A stretch of DNA of 64,000 bases from CAYXGZ01 sp964464755 (GTDB taxonomy: Bacteria > Planctomycetota > MHYJ01 > JACPRB01). Made by a program: the position numbers and the translations under genes. Each line of letters starts with the position of its first letter. Within the stretch, counting starts at the first letter, position 1. The notes beneath the pieces were generated by a model. It worked only from the letters and a program-made list of their open reading frames with translations, had not been told where the DNA came from and made no database searches. Of the stretch, positions 55,766 through 63,738 are shown piece by piece. Location: contig CAYXGZ010000003.1 in the NCBI GenBank assembly GCA_964464755.1, positions 62,001 to 126,000 on the forward strand, in the 5' to 3' direction.

Positions 55766-56532
55766 GGCGCTGGCTCGGCCTCCACGTGGCCGTCGTGATC
55801 GCGCTGCTCTACGCGCCGATCCTCGTGCTCGCGCTGTTCTCCTTCAACGCGGCCGAGCAGGTCGTCGTCTGGAGGGGCTTCACCTTCGAGTGGTACCGCC
55901 GGGCGCTCGGCAACGCCGCGGTCCGGGCCGCCTTCGCCGACTCGATGGCGATCGGGCTCGGCGCGACGCTGCTCGCCTCCCTGCTCGGGACGGCCGCCGG
56001 CTTCGCGCTGGCCCGCCGCCGCTCGGGCGCGCTCGCGGCCCTCGTCGCGCTGCCCATGGGGCTGCCGGACGTCCTGATGGGCCTCTCGCTCTCCGCGCTC
56101 TTCCTCGCGGCGGGGGCGGAGCTCGGGCGCGCGACGGTGATCGCGGCCCACGCGACGTTCTGCCTCGGCTACGTGGCCCTCGTCGTCGCGGCCCGGGCGA
56201 GGGCGCTCGACCCCGACCTGCCCGCCGCCGCGCGGGACCTCGGCGCGGGCCCGCTCCGCGCCTTCGCGTCCGTGACCTGGCCCGCCGTCGCCCCCGCCGT
56301 CGCGGCCGGGGCGCTGCTCGCCTTCGCGGTCTCCTTCGACGACGTCGTGGTCTCCGCGTTCACGTCCGGGCCCCGCGTCGAGACGCTCCCGGTGTACCTT
56401 TACTCGAAGGTCCGCTTCCGCCACACGCCCGAGGTGAACGCGCTCTCCGTGATGGCGCTGGCGGGCTCGGCCCTGCTCGTCGCGGGCGCGCTGGCCTTCC
56501 AGCCCCCGCGACCCCCGGAGGAACGACGATGA
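55762..56532 (+). CDS. potC: spermidine/putrescine-type ABC transporter permease
   Basis: The 256-residue protein has six membrane helices and an EAA-like loop (LPAAARDLGAGPLRAFASVTWPAVAPAV), followed by FAVSFDDVVVSAFTSGP and LPVYLYSKVRF, a strong PotC/PotI signature. GTG start overlaps the potB stop (GTGA), and its own stop overlaps the potD ATG (ATGA). Confidence 0.92.
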   Translation: MRRWLGLHVAVVIALLYAPILVLALFSFNAAEQVVVWRGFTFEWYRRALGNAAVRAAFADSMAIGLGATLLASLLGTAAGFALARRRSGALAALVALPMGLPDVLMGLSLSALFLAAGAELGRATVIAAHATFCLGYVALVVAARARALDPDLPAAARDLGAGPLRAFASVTWPAVAPAVAAGALLAFAVSFDDVVVSAFTSGPRVETLPVYLYSKVRFRHTPEVNALSVMALAGSALLVAGALAFQPPRPPEERR

Positions 56533-57527
56533 AGTGGATCCTGGTCGCCGCGCTCGCGGCCCTCGCCGGCGGCTGCGGCGTGTCCCAGCCCGAGCTGGTC
56601 CTCTATATCTGGGAGGATTACCTCGGCCCCGACACGGTCGGGAGCTTCGAGCGGGCGAACGGCTGCCGCGTGGTCGTCCACCACGTCGCCAGCGGCTCGG
56701 AGCTCCGCGCCAAGCTGCTCGGGGGGCAGGGGGGATACGACGTCGTGGTCCCCAGCGAGGAGGACCTCGCGATCCTCTCCGGGGCGGGCGTCCTGGAGGC
56801 CGTCGACGCCGCGAAACTCCCGAACCTGAAGCACCTCGCGGCCCGCTTCCGGGCGGACGCCAGGCACGGCGTCCCCTACATGTGGGGCACGACCGGGATC
56901 GCCGTCAACACGGAGAAGATCAAGGCGAAGATCGACTCGTGGGGCGCGCTCTGGGATCCCGCGAACAAGCCGATGTCGATGCTCGAGGACCCGATCGAGG
57001 TCTTCGCCGCGGCGCTGCGCCTCGAGGGGAAGAGCGTCCGGACCGCGGACGAGGCGGCCGTCGTCGCCGCGCGGGACCGGCTGGCCGCGCAGAAGGCCCA
57101 CCTCGTTCCGTACAACTCGCAGCCGCGGGGCGACCTCGCCGCCGGCACGCTCTGGCTGGCGCAGTGCTACAGCGGCGACGCGCTCCAGGCCGCGAAGGAC
57201 GCGCCGATCTCCTTCGTCATCCCGAAGGAGGGCGGCACGATCTGGGTCGATTTCATGGCCGTCCCGAAGTCCGCCAAGCGCAAGGACCTCGCCTGGAAGT
57301 TCCTCGACCACGTCCTGGACCCGCGGGTCAGCGGCGCGATCGCGACGACCGTGAAGTACGCGAACTGCAACGAGGCGGCGCGGGAGCACACCGACCCCTC
57401 GGTGCTCTCGAACCCGATCGCGTACCCGCCCGAGTCCGACCTCGCGCGCTGCGAGCGCTTCCGCGACCTGGATCCCGTCCGCCGGCAGCGGATCGAGGAC
57501 GCCTGGGCGGAGGTGCGGCGGAAGTGA
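56529..57527 (+). CDS. potD: polyamine-type substrate-binding lipoprotein
   Basis: The 332-residue lipoprotein (ALAGGCG, Cys16) is a PotD-type binding protein: LVLYIWEDYLGPDTVGSFER, YDVVVPSEEDLAIL, GVPYMWGTTGIAVNTEKIK and PKEGGTIWVDFMAVPKSAK are the family blocks, the last holding a polyamine-contacting tryptophan. It delivers spermidine or putrescine to PotBC. The complete potABCD set with coupled overlaps makes the operon self-sufficient. Confidence 0.94.
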   Translation: MKWILVAALAALAGGCGVSQPELVLYIWEDYLGPDTVGSFERANGCRVVVHHVASGSELRAKLLGGQGGYDVVVPSEEDLAILSGAGVLEAVDAAKLPNLKHLAARFRADARHGVPYMWGTTGIAVNTEKIKAKIDSWGALWDPANKPMSMLEDPIEVFAAALRLEGKSVRTADEAAVVAARDRLAAQKAHLVPYNSQPRGDLAAGTLWLAQCYSGDALQAAKDAPISFVIPKEGGTIWVDFMAVPKSAKRKDLAWKFLDHVLDPRVSGAIATTVKYANCNEAAREHTDPSVLSNPIAYPPESDLARCERFRDLDPVRRQRIEDAWAEVRRK

Positions 57528-58559
57528 TCAGCGGCGGAAGTCGATCCGCCGGACGAGGCCGACGTGGATCGGCCGCTTGGACACGATGAAGGTCCGCCCG
57601 CCGAGCCCGAAGCGCAGTCCCCGCCAGAGCTCGCGCCACGCCGTCGCGCGGCCGTCGCGGAGCTCGGGCCGCCGCGAGCCCTCGGTGAAGAGGTAGAGCG
57701 CGCTCACGCGCAGCTCCCGCGGCGCGCCGGTCGCCGGCGTCAGCGTCGCGGGGATCCACGCCCCGCCGCGGCCGAACTCGATCGAGGCCACGGAGCCGAA
57801 CGGGACGATCTCGTAGCGCTCCGGGGTCGCGGTCTCGAAGGCGCCCCCGATCGTCGAGTCCCCGTCCTCGATCTTCCCCTCGTGCGCGGAGCCGTCGGTG
57901 AGGGTGACCCGCGCCTCGGCGGGTCCGTAGGGCGCCCCGGGGAGGCGGGCGCGGAGGCTCGCGTCGGCGGCCTCGCGGAGCGATTCCGTGTAGCGGCCCG
58001 CGAAGCGGGCGTCGAGCGATTCGCGGATCGAGTCGGGCAGCCGGGCCTCGAGTTCCCGGGGCGCGGCGGCGGGGATCCAGCGCAGCACCTCGGGGTTCAG
58101 CAGGCCCGCGACGAGGCAGTGCGACCAGCGGTAGCGGCTCTCGGGGGAGGAGTCGGGGAGGGGGGCGTGCTCGGAGAGCGCTTGGTGGAGGTCGGGGTCG
58201 GGGCGCCAGTGCAGCGCGCGGCGCGCGTCGTGGAGGAGGTCGTCGTAGCCGCGGCCGGGGGCGAGGGCGGCGGCCCGGGCGAGGGGGTCGAAGGACTCCT
58301 CGGGCCGGCCGCAGAGCTTGAGCGTCTGGCCGAGCGTGGCGAGGGCGTCGGGCGAGTCGGGATTCGCGGCCGCGAAGTCGCGCGCGGTGCGCTCGGCCTC
58401 GGCGTGCTCGCCGCGGAGGAGGCGGAGGCCGACGAGGCGGATGCGGGCCGTGGCGTGGTGCGGGGAGGCCGGGGGCACGGCGGCGTAGGCGGCGAGCGCG
58501 GCGTCGAGGTCTCCGGCGGCCTCCCGCTCGCGGGCGAGGCGCAGGGGGTCGTCGGCCAT
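57528..58559 (-). CDS. ImpE/TagJ-like protein, orphan
   Basis: The 343-residue protein has N-terminal TPR-like helices (REREAAGDLDAALAAYAAVPP, ARIRLVGLRLLRGEHAEAER) and a C-terminal domain (VTLTDGSAHEGKIEDGDSTI, YEIVPFGSVASIEF, AWIPATLTPATG, and a closing RPIHVGLVRRIDF) like ImpE/TagJ, an accessory protein of type VI secretion that binds the sheath or ATPase. No other type VI gene is in the window. ATG 58559 is chosen; a Met 12 residues earlier is possible. TACCGT lies six bases upstream, consistent with a leaderless start. Confidence 0.75.
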   Translation of the reverse strand: MADDPLRLAREREAAGDLDAALAAYAAVPPASPHHATARIRLVGLRLLRGEHAEAERTARDFAAANPDSPDALATLGQTLKLCGRPEESFDPLARAAALAPGRGYDDLLHDARRALHWRPDPDLHQALSEHAPLPDSSPESRYRWSHCLVAGLLNPEVLRWIPAAAPRELEARLPDSIRESLDARFAGRYTESLREAADASLRARLPGAPYGPAEARVTLTDGSAHEGKIEDGDSTIGGAFETATPERYEIVPFGSVASIEFGRGGAWIPATLTPATGAPRELRVSALYLFTEGSRRPELRDGRATAWRELWRGLRFGLGGRTFIVSKRPIHVGLVRRIDFRR

Positions 58560-58605
58560 GGCGGGTACGGTAGGGGAAAGGAACGGGGCGGGCAACGGAA
58601 TCCGC

Positions 58606-58611
58606 TATACT
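58606..58611 (+). promoter_or_regulatory. TATACT -10 box of a leaderless gene
   Basis: TATACT ends exactly seven bases before ATG 58619; no Shine-Dalgarno and no clear -35. Supports that ATG as the transcription start. Confidence 0.6.
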
Positions 58612-58618
58612 CCCGTTC

Positions 58619-59089
58619 ATGAGACTGATCGCGGCGGGGTTGATCGCGCTGGCCGTGGCCGGGTGCCAGGAGCCGGACAAGCGCAACCGGACGGTCGTGT
58701 TCGTCAAGGAGCTGCAGGACGTCAGCTCGTGGGACCCGAAGACCGGGGGCGCGTCGCACGACATCGTGCAGTACCTGCTGTCGCTGCCGCCGGAGGAGTC
58801 GGTCCCGGCGCTGCTGACGGGGCTGATGGACCCGACGCCGACGCGGATCGACGACCGGATCCACCGGATCCCGTCGATCGGGGACGTGTGCTTCCACCTC
58901 CTGCTGACGCTGTTCAAGATGACGCCGGCGGACTTCGACGCCGAGGGGGTCTGGGTGGGGAACGACCCGATCAACAACCCGATCTACAACGTGCACCTCG
59001 ACAACGACGGGGTGCGCCTCAAGTGCCGCGCGCGCTTCCAGGCCGTCGCGGAGCAGCGGGGCTGGATGGAGCCGGAGAAGCCCCGCTAG
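58619..59089 (+). CDS. lipoprotein of unknown function
   Basis: The 156-residue lipoprotein (ALAVAGCQE) has a mature helical domain with SHDIVQYLLSLPPEESVPALLTGLMD, a beta segment and a C-terminal cysteine-containing block (VRLKCRARFQAVAEQRGW). No family recognised. TATACT lies seven bases before the ATG, so it is probably leaderless. It converges on the next gene with overlapping stops. Confidence 0.72.
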   Translation: MRLIAAGLIALAVAGCQEPDKRNRTVVFVKELQDVSSWDPKTGGASHDIVQYLLSLPPEESVPALLTGLMDPTPTRIDDRIHRIPSIGDVCFHLLLTLFKMTPADFDAEGVWVGNDPINNPIYNVHLDNDGVRLKCRARFQAVAEQRGWMEPEKPR

Positions 59090-59607
59090 CGACCGGTCGT
59101 CGCGCGGTGGTCGCGGAGGTACTGCAGGACGCCGTCGACGGCGCGGGACCTCGCGGCGGCGATGGTCGCGACGGCCCACCCTCCCTTGCGGGACTCGCCG
59201 GTGGCCTCGAGGCGGCCGGTGACGCCGCCCCGCTCGTCGATGAAGTGCACTTCCAGGACGACGGTCATCTTCTGCAGGCTGCCGCCGCCGCCGGCGAGCT
59301 TGGGCTCGCTGTACTCGGCCTCGTAGCGGACGAGGGTGGCCGCGACGGAGAGGGCGGGGCCGGAACCGCGGAAGGTCTTGTACTCGTTGATGCGCTGGCG
59401 CAGCTCGTCGCGGATCTCGACGGCGCCCTTGGCGGCCTCGGCGGGCCAGTCGCCGGGAAGCTCGTGGCGGACGTCGACGCGGACGTCGCGGACCTCGACG
59501 GAGCCGAAGTCGGAGTAGGGTCGGGCGGGGCGCTCGAGGACGCGGTAGTCGGCGGTGCCGCAGGCGGCGAGCAGGAGCGCCGCGGCCGGGGCGAGGAGTC
59601 GTTTCAT
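59086..59607 (-). CDS. DUF4410-like lipoprotein
   Basis: The 173-residue lipoprotein (LLLAACGT) has a YSDFGSVEVRDVRVDVRHEL strand block and a C-terminal helix (AVATIAAARSRAVDGVLQYLRDHR) resembling DUF4410-type outer-membrane lipoproteins of unknown function. On the minus strand, TACCAT lies six bases before the ATG without a ribosome-binding site, suggesting leaderless translation. Its stop overlaps the converging lipoprotein gene. Confidence 0.7.
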   Translation of the reverse strand: MKRLLAPAAALLLAACGTADYRVLERPARPYSDFGSVEVRDVRVDVRHELPGDWPAEAAKGAVEIRDELRQRINEYKTFRGSGPALSVAATLVRYEAEYSEPKLAGGGGSLQKMTVVLEVHFIDERGGVTGRLEATGESRKGGWAVATIAAARSRAVDGVLQYLRDHRATTGR

Positions 59608-59643
59608 GGGAGCATGGTAGCACGGGGCGGCCGGCGAGGCCCC

Positions 59644-59673
59644 TTGACCGCGGCGGGGGCCCGCGCCTAGAGT
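59644..59673 (+). promoter_or_regulatory. promoter TTGACC-18-TAGAGT of tRNA-Cys
   Basis: TTGACC (59644-59649) and TAGAGT (59668-59673) are 18 bases apart, giving a start near 59681 and an 11-base leader before the tRNA. It is a good match to the sigma-70 consensus in a very GC-rich background. Confidence 0.65.
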
Positions 59674-59691
59674 GTCGGGGCCTTCCCACGG

Positions 59692-59769
59692 GGTGGCGTA
59701 GCCAAGTGGCCTAAGGCGGGAGTCTGCAAAACTCCTATTTCGCCGGTTCAAATCCGGCCGCCACCTCCA
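59692..59769 (+). tRNA. tRNA-Cys (anticodon GCA)
   Basis: Acceptor GGTGGCG pairs with CGCCACC; the anticodon stem GGAGT/ACTCC holds loop CTGCAAA with anticodon GCA (Cys); the T-arm is GCCGG-TTCAAAT-CCGGC; CCA is encoded at 59767-59769. The 78 bases include CCA. No attachment-site repeat or integrase was found next to it. Confidence 0.95.
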
Positions 59770-59798
59770 CTTCCACCTCGACGGACCGGAGGAACTCC

Positions 59799-61040
59799 AT
59801 GACCGGCGGGATGACGCGGCGGGACTTCGACCGGACGCTCGGCGCCGCCGCGGCGGGACTCGCCCTCGGAGGCTGCACCATGAACGACGCGACGACGCCG
59901 CGCTCCCGGATCGTCATCCTCGGCGGCGGCTTCGGCGGCCTCACGGCCGCCCGCGAGCTCCGCGCCGCCCTCGGCCCGGAGCACGCGATCACGCTCGTCG
60001 ACCGGAAGCCTGATTACCAGATGGGCCTCCGCAAGGTCTGGATCCTCGCCGGCCTCTGCGGACCCCGCGACGGCCGCCGCCCCCGCTCGGAGCTGCGCCG
60101 TTTCGGCATCGACTACCGCCAGGAGACCGTCACCGCGATCGACACGACCTCGCGCGTCGTCCGGACGTCCGGCGGCGAGCTCCGCTACGACCACCTCCTC
60201 GTCGCCCTCGGCGCCGAACCGCGCCCCGACCTCGTGCCGGGGTTCTCGCCCGACGCCCACAGCCTCTACGACGTCGACGACTGCATCCGCCTCGCCCCGA
60301 AGGTCGCCGCGCTCGCCCGGGGCCGCGTCGCGATCGGCATCCTCGCCGCCCCGTACCCCTGCCCGCCCGCCCCCTACGAGACCGCCATGACCCTCGACGA
60401 GGTCTTCCGGCGCCGCGGCGTGCGCGGGCAGGTCGAGATCGCGACCTGGACCGTCCAGCCGATGTCCCTTCCCCTGATGGGGAAGGCCGTCTGCGACGAC
60501 TTCGAGCGGCGCCTCGCCGCCAAGGGCATCGGATTCACCCCGAAGCGGAAGACCCTCCGGCTCGAGGGGTCCAAGTCCTTCTTCGACGGCGGCGAGCTCG
60601 CCGCCGACCTGCTCATCGTCGTCCCGCCGCACCGCCCGCCCGCCGTCGTGAAGGAGAGCGGACTCGCCGGGGCCGGAGACTGGATCCCGGTCGACCGCGC
60701 CACGTTCCGCACGGCGGTCGACCGCGTCTGGGCCGTCGGGGACTGCACCGAGGTGCTCCTCGACAACAAGATGCCCATGCCGAAGGCGGGCGTGATGGCC
60801 GAGGGCCAGGCGCGCGTCGCCGTCGCGGGCATCCTGGCCGACCTGCTCGGCCGGGCCCCGGCCGCCTTCGAGGGGAAGGGCCACTGCTTCGTCGAGCACG
60901 GCGGCGGCGAGGCCTCGAAGGCCGCCTTCGACCTCTTCGCGCCGGGCGGACCCCGGGTCGAGATGGCCGCTCCCTCCGCGGACGCCTACCGCGAGAAGGT
61001 CGAGTTCGAGCGCAGCCGGCTGGAACGGTGGTTCTCGTGA
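59799..61040 (+). CDS. Tat-exported FAD oxidoreductase (sulfide:quinone reductase-like)
   Basis: The 413-residue protein starts with a Tat-type signal (TRRDFDRTLGAAAAGLALGGC; twin arginines at 7-8, with C26 in a lipobox-like position). FAD binding is GGGFGGL at 42-48 and GDCTEV near 308. The PYPCPPAPYE motif (C188) matches the catalytic cysteine region of sulfide:quinone oxidoreductase and flavocytochrome c. It probably oxidises a sulfur species in the periplasm or on the membrane face. It begins 29 bases after tRNA-Cys. The following CopD-like gene overlaps its stop. Confidence 0.82.
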   Translation: MTGGMTRRDFDRTLGAAAAGLALGGCTMNDATTPRSRIVILGGGFGGLTAARELRAALGPEHAITLVDRKPDYQMGLRKVWILAGLCGPRDGRRPRSELRRFGIDYRQETVTAIDTTSRVVRTSGGELRYDHLLVALGAEPRPDLVPGFSPDAHSLYDVDDCIRLAPKVAALARGRVAIGILAAPYPCPPAPYETAMTLDEVFRRRGVRGQVEIATWTVQPMSLPLMGKAVCDDFERRLAAKGIGFTPKRKTLRLEGSKSFFDGGELAADLLIVVPPHRPPAVVKESGLAGAGDWIPVDRATFRTAVDRVWAVGDCTEVLLDNKMPMPKAGVMAEGQARVAVAGILADLLGRAPAAFEGKGHCFVEHGGGEASKAAFDLFAPGGPRVEMAAPSADAYREKVEFERSRLERWFS

Positions 61041-61483
61041 ACGCCGTGGACGTCCTGAACCTCGCGATGCGCTGGCTGCACGTCGCCTCCGCGATCACCG
61101 CGGTCGGCGCCACGGTCTTTCTCCGCCTCGTGCTCGTCCCCTCGCTCGCGGAGCTCGACGACGAGTCGCGGTCCCGGGTCCTCGGCGCGCTTTCGCGCCG
61201 CCTGCGACTGCTGATCCACGCCGCGATCGGCGGGCTCCTCGTGTCGGGCCTCTACAACACGCACCTGCTCTGGAGGACCACGGTCGCGCCGTACCCGGCC
61301 GTGTACGCGGTCAAGGTCGCGCTCGCGCTGGTCCTCTTCGCGATCGCGATCCTGCTGACGTCGTCGAGCCCGCGCCGCGCCGCGTTCCAGGCCCGCCGCC
61401 GGACCTGGCTGGGCGTCAACCTGGTCCTCGCCGCCGCCATCGTCCTGCTGTCGGCCTACCTCCGCACCCTCCACTCGGCGTAG
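61037..61483 (+). CDS. CopD-like small membrane protein
   Basis: The 148-residue protein has four hydrophobic helices and histidines in the first membrane segment (ALAMRWLHVASAITA-like, H18) and near NTHLLWRT, as in CopD or DUF2214-type haem/metal membrane proteins. It may pass electrons or a metal for the flavoprotein, to which it is coupled by a GTGA overlap. Assignment is tentative; a start nine bases upstream (GTG 61028) is possible. Confidence 0.7.
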   Translation: MNAVDVLNLAMRWLHVASAITAVGATVFLRLVLVPSLAELDDESRSRVLGALSRRLRLLIHAAIGGLLVSGLYNTHLLWRTTVAPYPAVYAVKVALALVLFAIAILLTSSSPRRAAFQARRRTWLGVNLVLAAAIVLLSAYLRTLHSA

Positions 61484-61486
61484 AAT
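61481..61486 (+). promoter_or_regulatory. TAGAAT -10 box of a leaderless gene
   Basis: TAGAAT starts within the stop codon of the previous gene and ends exactly seven bases before ATG 61494; no Shine-Dalgarno. It suggests an extra leaderless start for the next gene inside this unit. Confidence 0.5.
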
Positions 61487-61493
61487 CCGCTCG

Positions 61494-62144
61494 ATGCACG
61501 TCCCCGCGCACGCGGCCTTCGGGTGGGCGATCGGCGCGCTCGCCCCCGGTTCCGACCGCCGGTTGCGCGGGTGGTGCCTCTTCGCCTCCATCGCGCCGGA
61601 CCTGGACGGCGTCACCTACCTGGGGGGCGCCGCCCTCTACGGGGAGTGGCACCACGTCTTGGGGCACAACCTGCTCGTGGGCGTCCTCGTCGTCGCCGCC
61701 GCCGCGATCCACCACCGGGGCCGGGGCGCGGGGCGCATCGCTCTGGCCGCGCTGCTGGTCGCGATCGTCTTCGCCTCCCACCTGCTCACCGACGCCCTGA
61801 TGACGTCCTGGCACCTGAGGATGCTCTGGCCCTTCTCGCATCGGGACTTCGGGGTGGACAACGGCTTCTACCTCTCGCACCCGGTCAACACGGCGCTCTA
61901 CCTCGCCTCCCTGCCCGCGGTGATCCTGCTCGCGGCGTGGAAGAAGGTCAGCCCGCTGGAGCTGCTCAGCCGGCCGCTCGACGCCGCGATGATCGACGCG
62001 TTCCGCCGGAAGACCTCGGCGTGCGCCACGTGCGGGAGCCGCTGCTCGAATTCCTGCGGGACCTGCCGGCGCCCGGTCTGCCTCAAGCACGGGCGCATCC
62101 GCCTCTCGGCGGGCGTCGTCTGCCCGGCGTGCACCGGGCCCTGA
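61494..62144 (+). CDS. YdjM-like membrane-bound hydrolase with Cys-rich zinc tail
   Basis: The 216-residue protein begins with the YdjM/DUF457 pattern (HVPAHAAFGWAIGALAPGSD, FASIAPDLDGVTYL, LGHNLLVGVLV), a family of integral-membrane proteins with conserved His/Asp, annotated as metal-dependent hydrolases. A C-terminal extension carries eight cysteines and a histidine (CATCGSRCSNSCGTCRRPVC ... CPAC, about 177-214), which could hold two zinc ions. That fusion is unusual. The ATG has TAGAAT seven bases upstream. Confidence 0.72.
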   Translation: MHVPAHAAFGWAIGALAPGSDRRLRGWCLFASIAPDLDGVTYLGGAALYGEWHHVLGHNLLVGVLVVAAAAIHHRGRGAGRIALAALLVAIVFASHLLTDALMTSWHLRMLWPFSHRDFGVDNGFYLSHPVNTALYLASLPAVILLAAWKKVSPLELLSRPLDAAMIDAFRRKTSACATCGSRCSNSCGTCRRPVCLKHGRIRLSAGVVCPACTGP

Positions 62145-62146
62145 CG

Positions 62147-62902
62147 CTACTTCGCCGGCGCCGCGGGCTTCACGTCGACCTCGAGGGACGCCTCGAGCTT
62201 CACGTGGGGCACCCTCGCCACGAGCGCCGCGCGCGCCTCGTCCGGAGCCGCCTCGGTCCGCATCCCGTAGACCCACTGGCTGTCCGGACCCGTGAAGTCC
62301 GCGACCAGTCGGAACGTCCAGCGGCCCGCGACCTCCGGGGTCCACTCCTGGCGCCGGGGCAGGCGCACCCCGTCCCCCTCGTAGGGGTCGAACTCCTCGC
62401 CGGGCTTCACGGTGCGGAAATCGCCCTCCGTGATCGCCTTGGACTTGATGATCTCGCTGATCAGCTTGCGGCCGGCGGGGCCGGTGCCCTTGGGCCGGGC
62501 CGCGCTGACCTCGTACTTCGGGTAGCGCATCCCGAGATCCGCCCCGTGGATGCTGGGGACGAGGAGGATGTCGTGGTCCGTCAGGTTGCGGATCCGCGCC
62601 TCGACGCGCACCGCCTCGCCCTCCCGGGGCTCGCCCTTGACCGAGAGCGTCAACTCGAGCGGCGGCAGCGCGTCGATGGCCGCCCCGAGGGCGGCCTTCA
62701 CGTCGGCGTCGCTTTCCGCGCCGAGCCGGGCCCGCAAGGCCTTGCGCGCGACGGCGGGATCCGAGCGGACCAGCTGCTTGAGGTCCTCGATCGCGGCCGC
62801 GCGCTCCTCGATCGACTCGGAGGCGAGCCTCGGCCCGAGCGCCGCGATCCGGGCGTCCATCGAGTCCTGGGCGAGGACCAGCGTCAGCAGCAGCGCGATC
62901 AT
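62147..62902 (-). CDS. secreted protein with HEAT-like start and beta domain
   Basis: The 251-residue product has a signal peptide (MIALLLTLVLAQD), HEAT-like helices (about 18-80, IEDLKQLVRSDPAVARKAL) and then an immunoglobulin-like beta domain (LELTLSVKGEPREGEAVRVE, RNLTDHDILLVPSIHG). No family is recognised. A GGAGG ribosome-binding site precedes the ATG. The two converging stops are two bases apart. Confidence 0.68.
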   Translation of the reverse strand: MIALLLTLVLAQDSMDARIAALGPRLASESIEERAAAIEDLKQLVRSDPAVARKALRARLGAESDADVKAALGAAIDALPPLELTLSVKGEPREGEAVRVEARIRNLTDHDILLVPSIHGADLGMRYPKYEVSAARPKGTGPAGRKLISEIIKSKAITEGDFRTVKPGEEFDPYEGDGVRLPRRQEWTPEVAGRWTFRLVADFTGPDSQWVYGMRTEAAPDEARAALVARVPHVKLEASLEVDVKPAAPAK

Positions 62903-62982
62903 GGGGGCCTCCTGCGTCCTCCGACGCCCGGGTCGGGGGCCGGGTACGCCGATTCGGAATTCCGGGGATCCGGCGGGAAGGG

Positions 62983-62988
62983 TAGCAT
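62983..62988 (+). promoter_or_regulatory. TAGCAT -10 box of a leaderless gene
   Basis: TAGCAT ends exactly seven bases before GTG 62996 with no Shine-Dalgarno. It supports this GTG against the much longer open frame upstream. Confidence 0.55.
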
Positions 62989-62995
62989 CCAGCCC

Positions 62996-63652
62996 GTGGA
63001 TTCGTACCGCATCTCCTTCGCGCCGGGGGCGTCCCGGGCCGCGGGCCGCTACGTCGTCCGCGGGTTCTTCGCGCCGCGCGAGCTCCCCCTCGCCATGCTC
63101 CGGGCGCTGAAGACGCGCGAGTTCGTCCTCTACGTCGGTCTCCCCCTCGCGGCGCTCGCGGGGACCTACGCGCTCCCCGTCGACTGGCAACCCGCCGCGA
63201 TGTGGATCGTGATCGCGTGGCTCCTGCTCGGCGCGGCGCTGCTGCTGACGCTCGGGCGGGGCGAGGCGGTGGCCGTGTACTCGGGGGAGCGGCTCGTCGG
63301 GGGGCTGCGCCTCAAGGTCTCGCGTCGCCGGCGCCGGCTCTGGCTCGCCGGGATCCTCGTCGACCCGGACCTGCGGGGGAAAGGGATGTTCCCCGCGCTG
63401 CTCCTCGCCGCGTTCCGCCTCGCGGAGTCGGCGCGGCCCCTGACCATCGAGGTGTTCGCTCCGGCCCACCCCGCCTCCCGCCGGATGGTCGAGAAGTACC
63501 TGGAGGGGAAGACCACGATCCCCGTGGAGCCGGGGGACTCGATCTTCGGCCGGGCGCTCGCGCGCTTCGTCGCGGAGGTGAAGGCCCTCGAGGAGCGAGG
63601 CGTGCGCTACGACTTCGAGATCGACCGGCCCCTGCTCGGCCCGGGGCGATAA
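62996..63652 (+). CDS. membrane-anchored GNAT acetyltransferase-like protein
   Basis: The 218-residue protein starts with a soluble segment, has two hydrophobic helices (about 43-80, LYVGLPLAALAGTYALPV and WIVIAWLLLGAALLLTL) and ends with a GNAT-like domain: GGLRLKVSRRRRRLWLAGIL, VDPDLRGKGMFPALLLAAF with the acetyl-CoA loop RGKGMF, and HPASRRMVEKYLEGK. Membrane-attached GNAT domains are uncommon. Substrate unknown. Confidence 0.75.
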   Translation: MDSYRISFAPGASRAAGRYVVRGFFAPRELPLAMLRALKTREFVLYVGLPLAALAGTYALPVDWQPAAMWIVIAWLLLGAALLLTLGRGEAVAVYSGERLVGGLRLKVSRRRRRLWLAGILVDPDLRGKGMFPALLLAAFRLAESARPLTIEVFAPAHPASRRMVEKYLEGKTTIPVEPGDSIFGRALARFVAEVKALEERGVRYDFEIDRPLLGPGR

Positions 63653-63708
63653 TCCCCGAGGGGGCGGATTCTTCCGGCCCTCCCCGGGCGGCGTCCGGCC
63701 TCCGGGGG

Positions 63709-63725
63709 CTGGCACGGTGCTTGCG
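63709..63725 (+). promoter_or_regulatory. sigma-54-type promoter motif upstream of sulP
   Basis: CTGGCACGGTGCTTGCG fits the -24/-12 consensus (TGGCAC-N5-TTGC). The expected transcription start, about twelve bases after the -12 element, would be near 63736, only three bases before the ATG at 63739, which is a poor fit to an ordinary leader. It may be real with a leaderless start or a downstream ATG, or a chance match. Confidence 0.4.
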
Positions 63726-63738
63726 CGTCAGGAGGCGG

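Noticed and set aside
55781..55796. CTCCACGTGGCC as a third parS site
   Set aside because: Only the central CCACGTGG matches; the outer GTT/AAC arms are absent.
53884..59769. tRNA-Leu and tRNA-Cys as insertion sites of a mobile element
   Set aside because: No integrase, no direct repeat of the tRNA 3' end and no island-like composition were found next to either.
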